Assembly (NCBI RefSeq): GCF_964355755.1
Contig: NC_092679.1
Coordinates: 16,606,932 to 16,670,931 of the forward strand
Reading direction: 5' to 3'
DNA length: 64,000 nucleotides
Source of the DNA: Antedon mediterranea
Taxonomy: Eukaryota; Echinodermata; Crinoidea; Comatulida; Antedonidae
Part shown: piece by piece, positions 52,912 to 63,779 of the stretch
Position numbering within the stretch: position 1 is the stretch's first letter
Layout: every line of letters begins with the position of its first letter
Program-made: the position numbers and the translations under genes
Notes under the pieces: generated by a model
What the model was told of the DNA's origin: nothing
Databases searched by the model: none
The model's input: only the letters and a program-made list of their open reading frames with translations

Positions 52912-55609
52912 TTAGAGTATTTGAAATAGTTCCTTATCAAAGTATTTCCAAATGAAATTCGTAACAAATGACGTTGCAGTAGCACCAGAGGTTAAATGTT
53001 GAACAGCTTCATGCTCGAGATGGGTCACATAAAGGTCAGAGGTGGTATGATATATCAATCCATTTTTAAAAGGTTGACCATTCCTAATGGAAATAGAAAA
53101 GTGTCACCAATAAAAAAAATAATGAAAAATCATAAAATAATTTGTGCAAGATAAAATACATACATGATTAAAATGTCATATTTATGTTTGTTGAACTATT
53201 AACAATTGTTCATGTGGGTATATGCGGCTAACCACAGTTTTACTCTATAGGCCAACCTACAAATTTGGGTCATTCGTTTATGCCTGAAATAGCATGGTGA
53301 ATATAGATATTTTGAGATCCATAACTCTTTATTAAAAAATGACACCGCTTACATGTTGTATACCTCCATGGATACTAACATTACAAAAAGAAATGGTTGG
53401 TACAGTACGGAGGAGTGTGCCCAATAAAGGACATGGTTGACAGATTATTCTATCATTATATACGGATTTTTTAGGAAACTTTACTCTATTCAAATCATAG
53501 CTCTCCATGGAAACACCGGCTATTGTCGGTTTATCCAGGTAAGCTATAGGCACGAAATAGACTACCTGTTGTGTGAAATTGTTAAATTGACACAAATTTC
53601 TTGGTAGCTAGTTGAAAAAGACAATGTTTGAATGCCAATTGGTTCTTCTTCTAATCTGCAATTGTAGAACAGCCTATTACCTGTTTCTGTGAAACAATTT
53701 TAAGATTTTATTAAAATTGATAATTATATATAATATGAAGGGCACTGATAAAGGGCTTATGTTTACCCGAATGCTTTATCTGACTGTTAATTGTTTTGAT
53801 TTAGCCTTTTGCTTATCCAGCCACTGATATCCACACTATTGCTATTTTTTTCAGTAATTTGCCTTTGGATTTACATATACATAATATATTATATACTGTA
53901 CCTGTATATATATATATTTATATATATTTTTGGATATGATGCGTAAAGATTTTTTCAGCAAATGTTTATTTATTGACAAAACAACTATGTATTTTATATT
54001 TTTTGTATTTTGTATTAATATTTGTCCTCAGTGAGGAAAATCGGATTAGGCCCTCCACGGACCCACGGCAGCCAGCAGTGCAGCGCCTACCAGATTAGGC
54101 AATGAGAGTAAAGCATCTTGCCTAAGGATGCAATTAGTATGGTACAGATAACCTCGAACCCATGCCTATCTCATGCTAGTCCGATATTACCATTACACCA
54201 TCACTCACCAGTATATACAGCACCCGCCACGATTTCTATACGGTCTCCCATCCAGAACGCAACCGGGCCCAACGTTGCTTAACTTCGGTGATCTGACGAG
54301 AACCGGTGTTTCAACGCAGTATGGCCCCGTATATGTCTAGAAACTACCCTACTACTATGCCAAGTGCTCAAAGTTGTGTCAGTTGGTCTTATGCAACACT
54401 AACAGTTTGTCAAGGCCTTATTTGACAGTACCTGTACACTCGTCTGTATTCTGTATTTCTATCCTCCATTTTTCAAGTGCATTGTATTCATTATCACCAG
54501 TGTTCACCACCAATTGTAAACCTGAAAATATATATATTTTTTTAAAACAATTTCCGTGTACAAAACTGACATTTAAAAACATTACAAGAGTTTTTAAATT
54601 AGCTACTTAAAAAATGATGTTACAGGATTGTGGTGGTTTAGTTGCTGGAAACTTACTTGTTCTTTTTAGAATCTGTTCTTTCTCAATTTTCGATGTTCTA
54701 ACAAATTCTTGCTCATTGCGTTCCAATTTCTTTAGACAGGTCTTGTCAAATCTAAAAAATTATTTTGCCAATTGAATATGGTTGAAGGAATTTACAATGT
54801 GACCACAAAAATAATTGTTTGCACAATGTAAATGTCAGTTCTTTATAAACGCTATATTGCATCATGCAATGTGCAAGCTTCACTAACTTTTTAGAAAATC
54901 GACCGGCTCATAAGTATTATGAAAAACCTTATTCACATGCGCCAAGAAGCTTCTGAGAAATAGTGTGATGAAAGAAAAACAAAATATAGTTACTGCAGTA
55001 TATGCAGTAAAATAATTGTGTACATGGTCGATCCTCGATTTTTACAAATTTGTTGTTAATAATGTTATATTATTGCTTTAAGACATAATACTTTATGTTA
55101 TTTTCTTACACTTACTGTGAGTCTTTACTAAGCTTGTTTCTGGCAGTGGAAGTGACACACTTTTTATTGCTGGTGATGTCATCTTCCGTCAATTTTTCTT
55201 TGGATGTTTGGCAGAATCGTTCCATGTCCTGAAGCTAGAACAATTTTATTTGTAAAAACAATGGAAAATGGGAGAATATTGATACTAGGCCTAGTATAAA
55301 CACATTTTCAAAATTCCTTCGGAAACTAATTTGCATATTTAAATTAAACACGTGCCCATTATACTGTAGGCCCAGCTAGTGGTGCCTATTGACAGTACTT
55401 TCCTGCCTCATGTGGCTTGCTCCCTGCCTGCCTCTCTCTGGTTCGGGTGTAGAGGTAGGCCTAATCTAGTATAGTATAGGCCTAGTTAGTATAATTAATA
55501 TGTCTAGGCTGCCGTTTTTTAAATGACTAATTCTCAATTTTTTACCAACCTTTTTTAAGTTACTTCCAAGAGTATGAAGTGTATTTTGTAATGTTTGTAA
55601 TTCTGCCAT
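52912..55609 (-). CDS. unrecognised 185-aa protein, six exons with a 22-nt microexon
   Basis: Exons on the minus strand: 55609-55550, 55234-55116, 54751-54657, 54521-54432, 53374-53353, 53083-52912. Sum 558 nt. All junctions are GT-AG and phase-consistent only if the 22-nt exon is included. The first about 110 residues are polar and charged (LQNTLHTLGSNLKKLQDMER, KKLERNEQEFVRTSKIEKEQ), suggesting helices or a short coiled coil. The C-terminal about 70 residues look globular (VSMEVYNMNGQPFKNGLIYH, FVTNFIWKYFDKELF). No signal peptide or membrane segment. Size, helical N terminus plus compact C terminus, and the FxxxxxWxxxDxE-like end loosely recall the kinetochore RWD protein SPC24 (197 aa in human). 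That resemblance is weak and unproven. An alternative splice from exon 4 to an acceptor at 53566 would add 11 residues and stop. Confidence 0.7.
54005..54332 (-). mobile_element. composite SINE: 5S rRNA-like head plus tRNA-like unit
   Basis: On the minus strand, 54332-54214 (119 nt) is 5S rRNA-like from end to end: GGGGCCATACTGCGTTGAAA, ACCGGTTCTCGTCAGATCAC, CGAAGTTAAGCAACGTTGGG, CCCGGTTGCGTTCTGGATGG and a closing GGGTGCTGTA. The pol III internal A box (AAGTTAAGCAACG) is intact; box C (GGATGGGAGACC) is near consensus. A tRNA-like segment follows (54207-54147: GATGGTGTAATGGTAATATC, B box GGGTTCGAGGTT), then a body with ATCCTTAGGCAAGATGCTTT shared with other SINEs here. It sits in intron 4 of the minus-strand gene in the same orientation. 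A plain 5S gene is less likely because of mismatches in the 3' half and the SINE-like tail. Confidence 0.78.
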
Positions 55610-55796
55610 ATTTACGGATTGGGCTTTTTTTTATACAATAAAAATACACGAAATTTCTCTCCTTTTTTCAATTCCCCCACACAAAACACATTTTGTTTTG
55701 TTTATATTACCGCCCTCTACCGATTGTCGATTGTCTCGAAAAAAACTACTACCACCAGCATCGCGACGCGACAAACGATGAGAGACCAAAACTAAG
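55610..55796. promoter_or_regulatory. probable bidirectional promoter
   Basis: Only 187 bp separate the start codons of the minus-strand gene (55609) and DRAP1 (55797). The centre (55710-55790) is CpG-bearing (GATTGTCGATTGTCTCG, CATCGCGACGCGACAAACGA) in otherwise AT-rich DNA, as expected for a shared TATA-less promoter. Confidence 0.55.
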
Positions 55797-58700
55797 ATGC
55801 CTAGCAAAAAGAAGAAATTTAATGCCCGATTTCCCCCAGTAAGTGTAGTTTTCAGAAGTTTATAAACTGTGCCTTATATTTATGTTGACGGTTAGTTAGT
55901 TCTCTAGACCTAACATATAATATAATAACTAAAGTGGACACCCTAAGCTAGGCCCAGCCCGAGGCCTCATCATAAATAATAAGGTGGGCCTGTCTCCCCA
56001 GCCTTGATGGATGGGTTGAGTGGCTTCCACCTGAAGTAGCCTAGACCAGGGAGTTGTTATTAGACAACTCCCTGCATAGACTAAGCCTAGCTTATGATGA
56101 ATTGATCAACATCTTATTACCAATGACAATGTTGCATTCGTATTATACAATTGATAATTAACATACAATAATGTTGCCATAAAACATTTACAATTAAAGT
56201 TATGTTATATATAGGCCTATATGAATATGATGACAGCCTAAAAAAGGAGCCCTAGATAGATACATTACTAGGCCTATAGGCTATATATAGTTAAAAGTTA
56301 AAATAGGCCTAGTAGTAGTACAGCCGAATAGTCCAAATAGGTGGGATGTATGTATTTTTTATTCTTTTTTTAGGCAAGGATAAAGAAAATAATGCAGACA
56401 GATGAAGATATAGGGAAGGTATCACAAGCAGTTCCAGTTTTAATATGTATCCTTTTCTATTAAAAATAAAATCAAATCTCTAAAATCATCCTAAAGTTGA
56501 TTGAATCAACAACAATTTTCATCAAACATCAACAGCACAATCATCAACAACAAAAATCAATCATCAGCCGATTCTTGGTATTCTATCTATTTCCGAATTA
56601 TTATACAGTAGGAAAATGTAGTAATACAACATCACATGTGTGTCACATCCATGTGTCTAGTAGTAACCTAACTAACCTTTAAACATGATACAGGCACAAC
56701 ATGAGATGCTGTATTACCAAATATTTTCAGAGGTACAGCACTGGGAATCGGGTGCAATCAGTGGGGGTCAAGGAATCAGAAATATGACTAGCCCACTGCT
56801 AAACGTTGAAGTGCTGATCTTATTTAGTTAATCAGTTGTATTGTTTACATGTTTTTCCTTAATTGTATATAACTAGCAAAAGCATTAGAAATTTTTTTAG
56901 AAGCATTAGTGAAAAAATCGCATGAGAAAACCAAAGCTAGAAATGCAAAAACTATGACTAGATCACATATGTAAGTATCCTGCCTCTACTTCCTTCTCTA
57001 TTTTGTTTCCTGGTCTTCTTCCTCCTCCATTTTTTCATTCATTTCTTGTCTTTTATTTTCCTTCTCTACCATTCTTCCTCAATTCTACACCATTCTCTAA
57101 TGGCCATATTCACCAATCACACATAAGTGAGATATCCCTTAAATATATTATCGCATAACTCAATAAATATTTAAATATTTACCTTAAAAATTGTATTCAC
57201 TTTTTTAATTTTAAGGGTAAAGAATTTCCCTTAGCCTAAGTGTCAATATTGGTGAATACGGCCACTGACTTCACTCCTCTTTCCTTCATTTCTTTTTTAT
57301 TGCCTTTCTTTATTTCTCCCTTCTTCTTCTCCTACATTTTATATCTAAACCCTCAGATTTGATTCCATGATAAAAAGTACACTACTCTTACACAGTGAAA
57401 TATTCTTTTTCAAAAAGATTGATAAATGCTTTTAATCTGTATAACACTTCGCGTTTAAAGTACATTTGTGTGTTGTATTATTATTGTGTTGAAATCTTCT
57501 GAATTTGTATCTATGTATTATCTATTTGTTTTATATTTCTAGCCAGTTTCAAATGTATTTTCATTTTTTAAAATAATACTATGGACAATAAAATAATGTC
57601 AGTATCAGTATAATTTCTTTAAATTCGTTTTTCTTTGTAGAAAACAATGCATTGAAAATGAAAGTAAATTTGATTTTCTGAAAGATCTTGTCGAAGGGGT
57701 TCCTGACATGCCGTGTGAAGAAGATGACACGAATAGCAATGAAGCACACACACAAGAACCAAAACAAAAACATGCAAGGTAGTGTCATTATTTAGATCCA
57801 TAGAACACTTGTTTTGTATTGTCCGCCAAAAACATGAAAAATGAAGATTAATAAGAAAAGACTTTCAATAGGCTACTTTGCAGTTTTTATAAAGTTAATC
57901 ACTTCTATATATATAAAAAAATAATGTTAAAAAATAATTCAATCATAAAAAGACAAAATAAACAGTTAAATCCAACCAAAAACGGATTTCCAAAAAATTT
58001 GACTATTTTAAATTATTTTAGGTAAATCATTTTTTAAAATTCAATTTTTTGACATTAAAATGGCATATTCAAAAAAAAAAAAAAAAAAAAAAACTTTTCA
58101 GGGTGACAATACTTCTTTTTTTATTATTACTGTACACTAGGTCTATTTTCCACATGTCCCTGCCTCTTGTTTACCGATACTGATGCCTAAGATTTTTGTA
58201 ATAGTGCCCTCTATAGTTTTATGTATTTAAACATTTTTATAGAGCCCTTTACAGTGGTTAGGACACTTGACTGTCATACAGATAGACCTGGGTTCAATTC
58301 CCGACAACTCCCAGTCCACTCAGCTGTAAATGAGTACCTGGTTGAAAATACTAGGGAGAAAAAGGCGGCGTGGAAAGGAACTGGCCACCCTACCACATAA
58401 TGCCGAGGCTTAGTACAATGAGCTCCTAACAGCTCATTCTCCTACGTTCAGAGAACCTTTATAGAGCCCTTTATTGTTTGACCATGCTTGCTACTGCTTG
58501 CTTTCCCCATAAAGGATTCAATTCCACTTGTTTGAACCAGTTATTCAATGCATTAAGTTTAATTAAAGATCAACAATGTATTCATATGCAATTTATATGG
58601 TTGTTTATTTTTTCTTTAGGAGAGGGCGGCCACCAAAAAAAGCACAGGCACTAGCAAATGTTGGAACAAGCAGTAAAACATATCGCCAATCATCGGAAGA

Positions 58701-60033
58701 AGTATCATTTTCTGAGGTAAGATTAAAAGAGCATGAATTGTTCTAGCTTTCACTAAAGTCCACTTCCTTTATTGCTTAGTTCATACTACCATCTATTGCT
58801 AAAAAAGTACAAATTTTTCCAATCTTGTTGTCAGTACACAAAAAAAAAACCAATTGTATCATCTTAAGATTCAATTACATTTTTCCAGTAGAACCCCTCT
58901 CTTTGACACCCCTACCAAGAGAAAACCCCTACCCAGAGGACAACCCTACCAAGAGGAAACCCCTACCCAGAGGACACCCCTACCCAGAGGACACCCCTAC
59001 CCAGAGGACACCCTACCCAGAGGACACCCTACCCAGAGGACACCCCTACCCAGAGGAAACCCCTACCCAGAGGACACCCCTACCCAGAGGACAACCCTAC
59101 CCAGAGGACAACCCTACCCAGAGGACACCACTACCCAGAGGACACCCCTACCCAGAGGACAACCCTACCCAAAGGACACCACTACCCAGAGGAAACCCTA
59201 CCCAGAGGAGACCCCTACCCAGAGGACACCCCTACCCAGAGGACAACCCTACCCAAAGGACACCACTACCCAGAGGAAACCCTACCCAGAGGACAACCCT
59301 ACCCAGAGGACACCACTACTCAGAGGACAACCCTACCCAGAGGACACCCCTACCCAGAGGACAACCCTACCCAAAGGACACCCCTACCCAGAGGCAGTGC
59401 TGCCCAGAGGACAACCCTACCCAGAGGACATCCCTATTCAGAGGATACCCCTATTAAGAAGACATTTTCTTGGAAACAAACAAGGGACGATATATGTTTT
59501 AACACTATGGCCAACCTATTAAGCAGACATTTTCCCGAATGTGCCTACATGTATTTAAATTTCTTCATATATATTTTCTAATGTTGTATTTTTACTGTAG
59601 GATGATTCTGAGGCATCAGAAGATGACACAACGGCAAGTGAAGAAAATATGAATCAAGTAAAGCATTCACGATTACAGTGAGTATACTGACGTATTCCTC
59701 TACAAATATACACGTTTGACACCAATATTCAGGTGTAATATTTTCTATATTCGTTACATTTTTTAAGCCTAGCTACTCTCTGTACAGATTTTCAAATTCT
59801 TACAATATTATGATTTTAATTTATTTCACAGGGATGCTAGAGAAGATAAAACAATACCACCACAGAGAGAAAAAGCACCGACACAATTGATGCCCCCTCA
59901 TCCTTTATTCCACACTGCCTCAAACCCCAGTGGTAACAGTAACCATGGTGACAATTCTCTTGTAATGGGTTTCTACCAACCTTCTCTTAATACGCAACAA
60001 AATGACGAAGACGAGGAAGACTATGATTGTTAG
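55797..60033 (+). CDS. DRAP1: DR1-associated protein 1 (NC2-alpha), seven exons
   Basis: Histone-fold corepressor that pairs with DR1 (NC2-beta) on TBP-bound promoters and blocks TFIIA/TFIIB entry. Exons: 55797-55838, 56374-56446, 56877-56970, 57641-57778, 58620-58716, 59601-59677, 59832-60033. Sum 723 nt, 240 aa against about 205 in human. The start MPSKKKKFNARFPPARIKKI and MQTDEDIGKVSQAVPVLISK match DRAP1 closely. The histone fold runs to about residue 85 (ALEILFLEALV-like helix 2, ARNAKTMTRSHIKQCIE). The following FDFLKDLVEGVPDMP is also conserved. RRGRPPKKA near residue 116 is AT-hook-like. An acidic stretch (DDSEASEDD) and a Pro/Asn-rich tail precede the terminal EDEEDYDC, matching the acidic end of vertebrate DRAP1. 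Intron 5 contains the 17-bp array; intron 4 holds a SINE and a TIR element. Confidence 0.97.
56566..56756. mobile_element. palindromic MITE, GCCGATTCTCGG family, second copy
   Basis: Left AGCCGATTCTTGGTATTCTA, right TACAGCACTGGGAATCGGGT. The centre AACATCACATGTGTGTCACA is interrupted by about 45 nt relative to the copy at 19655. It lies in DRAP1 intron 2. Confidence 0.65.
57816..58118. mobile_element. TIR element, TTGTCCCCC-type copy
   Basis: Left GTATTGTCCGCCAAAAACAT and right TTTCAGGGTGACAATACTTC are imperfect inverted ends around an AT-rich interior (GTTAATCACTTCTATATAT). A 25-nt A-run precedes the right end. It lies in DRAP1 intron 4. Confidence 0.65.
58251..58450 (+). mobile_element. 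tRNA-derived SINE, GGATAGCCGAGTGGTTAGG type, second copy
   Basis: Begins within the A box (AGTGGTTAGGACACTTGACT), keeps the B box GGGTTCAATTCCC and the body CCAGTCCACTCAGCTGTAAA. GAGCCCTTTA occurs just before it (58241-58250) and again after it (58464-58473), possibly marking a target duplication. It lies in DRAP1 intron 4. Confidence 0.8.
58886..59530. repeat. 17-bp tandem array, about 30 units (ACCCAGAGGACACCCCT)
   Basis: It opens with CAGTAGAACCCCTCTCTTTG and closes with CTATTAAGAAGACATTTTCT and ACACTATGGCCAACCTATTA, the same dispersed repeat seen at 6835. Between them are about 30 units of 17 nt with variants (ACAACCC, AAACCCC, ACACCAC). Because 17 is coprime with 3, each frame cycles through a 17-aa period (PYPEDNPTQRTPLPRGQ) without stops, giving spurious frames of over 200 codons. 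It lies in DRAP1 intron 5. Confidence 0.92.
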
Positions 60034-61114
60034 GTTGAAAATTGTTGGAAAAAAAATTATAAAAGGGAAAAATCCTCAACTCATAGTTGACTTTATAATG
60101 TTAAAAGCTGATCATCCATTTAAAAACTTGTTTAACTTCTGCAGAAAAAAAGAAAATAAATCGCTTTACTACATGTGTTTAAAGTTTGAAGTAGAATCTA
60201 AAGTTTTAATAAGATTTTTGGTATTATGGGTATAATACAATCCATATACCTTACTGTTTGATTTTATATACTGTACTATATATAGGCCTAAGATATATGA
60301 AATAATATTTTAGTTTGCTTTTACGAGGTTTTAGTAGGGTTTGGTTGAGTTTCAAATAGAAATTAGGGTCATATGATGGGGCTTATGATTGTTGAATTTT
60401 AAATTGGTCCTGTTTTATTTTAGTTGTGATAAAATAAACTTTCTGTATGTTGTAAGTTGTGTACAAATCCCCCAGGTTTAGCACTCCTAAGGGGCCATCC
60501 AATGCTAAACCAAATTTCATTGAGGCTGCTTGTGCTCTGGGGCCTCTTAAGCTTTGGGCCCAGGGTTTAGCCAGTGAGCGCTTATGGCAGTTACACGACT
60601 GATGTAGCACTGACTTAAAACGTGACAATAACGTTTGATCATAAGTATGAACTTATATGACCTATTGTATTATTGATATACTCCGTTAAAAATATTATAT
60701 AAACTTAATTTTGAGATGGTCTGTTGATTGCTATATTAAAGAAATTATTTTTATTTAAACTTCAATCTGTTGACTCAGTGGCTAAAAAGTTTGCATCATG
60801 AGAAGTTTTTGTTGTTCTCTAATGTTCATGTATAAATTACCAAAATAAAGAAAGCTGCCTATTATATTGAAAATAACATAAAACGGGCAAAAAACAATAA
60901 TCGGCAGAAGAATTAAATTTTGGTATCGCGGCGGTTTTGTTATTGATTGACAGAGCAATTTACGGAGATTTTGATGAGGCGTCTAAAAACAAATTCCAAC
61001 CGATAGTTGGCGCCCTTGTCCGGCAGACGATCATCGATGATCAACAACTGCTGCTGCATGCTCGCGTTTTACGCAACATCTGTGACATGTGTGCATGAAA
61101 TATCCAAAATAAAC
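60034..61114. other. DRAP1 3' UTR, intergenic spacer and FCF1 promoter
   Basis: After the DRAP1 stop the sequence is AT-rich. AATAAA at 60844-60849 is a candidate late signal; nearer candidates are weaker (AATAAATCGC near 60157). A dispersed GGGGCCTCTTAAGC repeat lies at about 60470-60600. The last 200 bp before the FCF1 ATG are more CpG-rich (GGTATCGCGGCGG, GTCCGGCAGACGATCATCG), probably its promoter. Confidence 0.45.
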
Positions 61115-63779
61115 ATGGTAAGAAAGTGTCATTTTTATACAATTAACTATATTTGGCGTATATTTAATATCCAGATAGTTATTTTTTATGTATTAACAGT
61201 TATGAACAAGTATAGGCCCAATGGCAGCTAGGCCTAAACTGAGCGAGGCTAGCTAGCTAGGCTAATATAATAGTAATGAGGCCTAATAGGCTAGTAGCCT
61301 AGGCCTAGTAGTAAGAGGTACAGTCCGTGTGGCAGTCGCTATCAGTATCACAATCACAGGACACTAGCCTAGCTAGTTAGTGTAGCAGCATACTCATAGC
61401 TAGTCTATCAGGCAGGAGAGCTAGGCCTAACTAGGTGGCTAATACTAAGTGGCATGGCTTTCCTCCTAAACTAAAAGCCTAGACTAGAGGAACAGCACTT
61501 TCTAGACCAGCTTTACTAGTTAGCTTTTTTGCCATTTTTGTTTGTGTGGATTTGATTGATTTAATTGTATTTAAAATCTTTAATGTAAAATGTTAATTCA
61601 ATGTTTATGGTCAGTGTACAGCAGTAGTTTACTTTATACTGATATTCATATAATGAATTTTCTTTTGTTTTATTGAAGGGCAAAGACAAAAGAACCAAAA
61701 AGTTTGCAACAATGAAACGAATGATTTCACTGAAGGACTCAAGAATGTGAGTGAAAATTGTGACATTAATTAAAATTAATTATGTTTTTGTATGGTTCAC
61801 TAGTTTGTTTAGTGGTACAATTTATTTTTTTTTTTCGGTGAAAATTTCATGTATACATTGTGTATTATCAAATAATAAAGAGTATTATTTTTACTGTAAC
61901 ACTGTATTTTTTTCCAATTTAGAAAAGACACAGATAAGAACAAACAAAAACCCAAACCTGTTCCAAAATGGAAAGAGGAAAAAGAGAAAAAGATTGTACC
62001 CAAAGAGGTTCCTCAATACTCGTCCGCTTTATTTTTCAAGTACAACACGCAACTTGGTCCACCATACTATGTCATTGTTGATACAAACTTTATCAATTTT
62101 GCAATAAAGAATAAAATAGATTTAGTACAAGGCATGATGGACTGTCTTTATGCAAAATGTAAGTATTTATTCAGCTCGATCAATGGAATTAACCAGTTGT
62201 ACAGTACTTTTACTTGTTAAAAAGCTTAAATACTGATTATGTACAATACAGTAAATTATGAATGTTTATGAGGTGAAATGGAAGAATATTAGTTGAAATA
62301 TTATTATTTATCTATTCATCAAATATAAAACATTCTTTACTGGTTTTTTATAACACACCTGCTTTAGATTTAAAAAAATAAGATACAGTATATATCTTCT
62401 ACCTTCCAGGTATACCATGTATTACTGACTGTGTAATGGCAGAATTAGAAAAACTTGGAAGGAAATATAATGTAGCACTTAGATCAGCTAAAGACAAAAG
62501 ATTTGATAGGCTGCCATGTTTACACTCGGGAACATACGCAGATGATTGTATTGTACAGCGAGTAACACAGGTTAGTCATTTTCACATCACACCTTGGTAA
62601 AAAGTACCCAGAGTTTTTGGTTCATTGTTGTACCGGAAGTAGGACTGTCAATCCAAAATGTATAGCAAAGTAAAACCCAGTTGTGTAACGGCGATGAGCG
62701 CTCACTGGCTAAACCCAGGGGCTCCAGTGCATGAGTAGCTTCAATGCAACTGCCTTGCTTTGGCCCTTTACACCACTGGTAAAACCCCTATTTTGCATGT
62801 AGTTATGGAAACATGAAGAATTGATGGACCCTACTTTTTGTTTTATATGACACATACAGTGTGCATTGTTTTCACCTGTTTATGTAAAGATGTGCCTACT
62901 CAAAACCCCACCATCTCTTTTAAGAGATTATTAAAATTATATTTAAAGGGAGCTTTTGATTTCCAACGACATAGAATCTACCTATATGTCATCAGTACCT
63001 AGAAAGTACCAAAACTATGCCAAGGAATTGAGCGAGGAAGCCCTCCAAAATGTTCCTGTATGAATTAACATGACGTACTACCAGTTCCTAGGTCGTAATT
63101 CAAAAGTGTTCTATTTTAATCAATTCTCCCAATACAGAGATTCCATGAAACTCTCCCATAATTTGTATAAATGTTTCTATAATTCCAGACTTTCCAGCAA
63201 TATAAAAAAATTAGTCAGGAAGCATGTTTTATTTTCATGCAATGATACTATATAGTAAATTTAATAAAAGGGAGCAGAATTTGGGATTTACATTATAATA
63301 TTTTGACAGTAAGTTGTATTATTTAACAATCCTTTTTTTCTTCTATACTCCGCAGCATAAATGTTATATAGTTGCAACTTGTGATAGAGATTTAAAAAGA
63401 AGAATTCGTAAAGTACCAGGAGTGCCTATCATGTACATGTCTCAACACAGGTATGTTGTACCTTGCATATTTATTGAAAGCTCTGTCTACACTATCAAAC
63501 TAGAAAAAAAAAAGTGTGATGTGTCCAAATATGGTAGTAATATTCTCAAAAGTGGTAGTGCTATGACATCATCATGTCCATATCTGGGCACATTTTTTTG
63601 TCACATAAAGTTAGTGTAGACAGAGCTTTAGTGAAATACTTTGTATTTAAGGGAAGTATTCCACTCAAGTGTGATTAGTAAGTATGGCCACAGGTACAGA
63701 ATATATATATATATATTTTTTTTATTACAGATTCACAATAGAACGCATGCCAGATGCGTTTGGAGCACCCAAAGTGTGA
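61115..63779 (+). CDS. FCF1: rRNA-processing protein FCF1 (PIN domain), six coding exons
   Basis: Small-subunit processome component needed for early 18S rRNA cleavages (A0-A2) in the nucleolus. Exons: 61115-61117, 61679-61746, 61923-62158, 62410-62570, 63356-63450, 63731-63779. Sum 612 nt, 203 aa against 198 in human. The first coding exon is only the ATG. The N terminus [20 protein letters not shown] is the basic FCF1 leader. A Lys-rich linker (about 25-51) is less conserved. The PIN domain runs from about 70 to 195: [10 protein letters not shown] (Asp77), [53 protein letters not shown]. The protein ends [12 protein letters not shown], close to the family C terminus. Intron 5 contains family M copy 16. 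The start is fixed by the family N terminus: ATG joins GGC to give Met-Gly. Confidence 0.97.
62683..62785. repeat. dispersed GTGTAACGGC repeat
   Basis: GTGTAACGGCGATGAGCGCT and a right end CTTTACACCACTGG are imperfect inverted ends, related to 50925-51130. It lies in FCF1 intron 4. Confidence 0.5.
63477..63630. mobile_element. MITE family M, copy 16
   Basis: Left end GAAAGCTCTGTCTACACTAT, right end AAGTTAGTGTAGACAGAGCT. The centre has CCAAATATGGTAGTAATATT and GTCCATATCTGGGCACAT. It lies in FCF1 intron 5, starting 27 bp after the exon 5 donor. Confidence 0.85.

Noticed and set aside
53328-53333. AATAAA on the minus strand
   Set aside because: It falls in the intron between exons 5 and 6 of the minus-strand gene; the signal at 52853-52858 fits the full model better, although premature polyadenylation is possible.
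53332-53595. Minus-strand open frame of 87 codons
   Set aside because: It overlaps the microexon but in the wrong phase for both neighbouring exons; only 53353-53374 fits the splice phases.
54214-54332. Functional 5S rRNA gene on the minus strand
   Set aside because: The 3' half departs from 5S consensus, there is no T-run terminator right after it, and it continues into tRNA-like and SINE body sequence.
58825-59522. Two long plus-strand frames (210 and 222 codons), Pro/Arg-rich
   Set aside because: Both are produced by the 17-bp tandem array, are periodic at 17 residues and lie within a DRAP1 intron.
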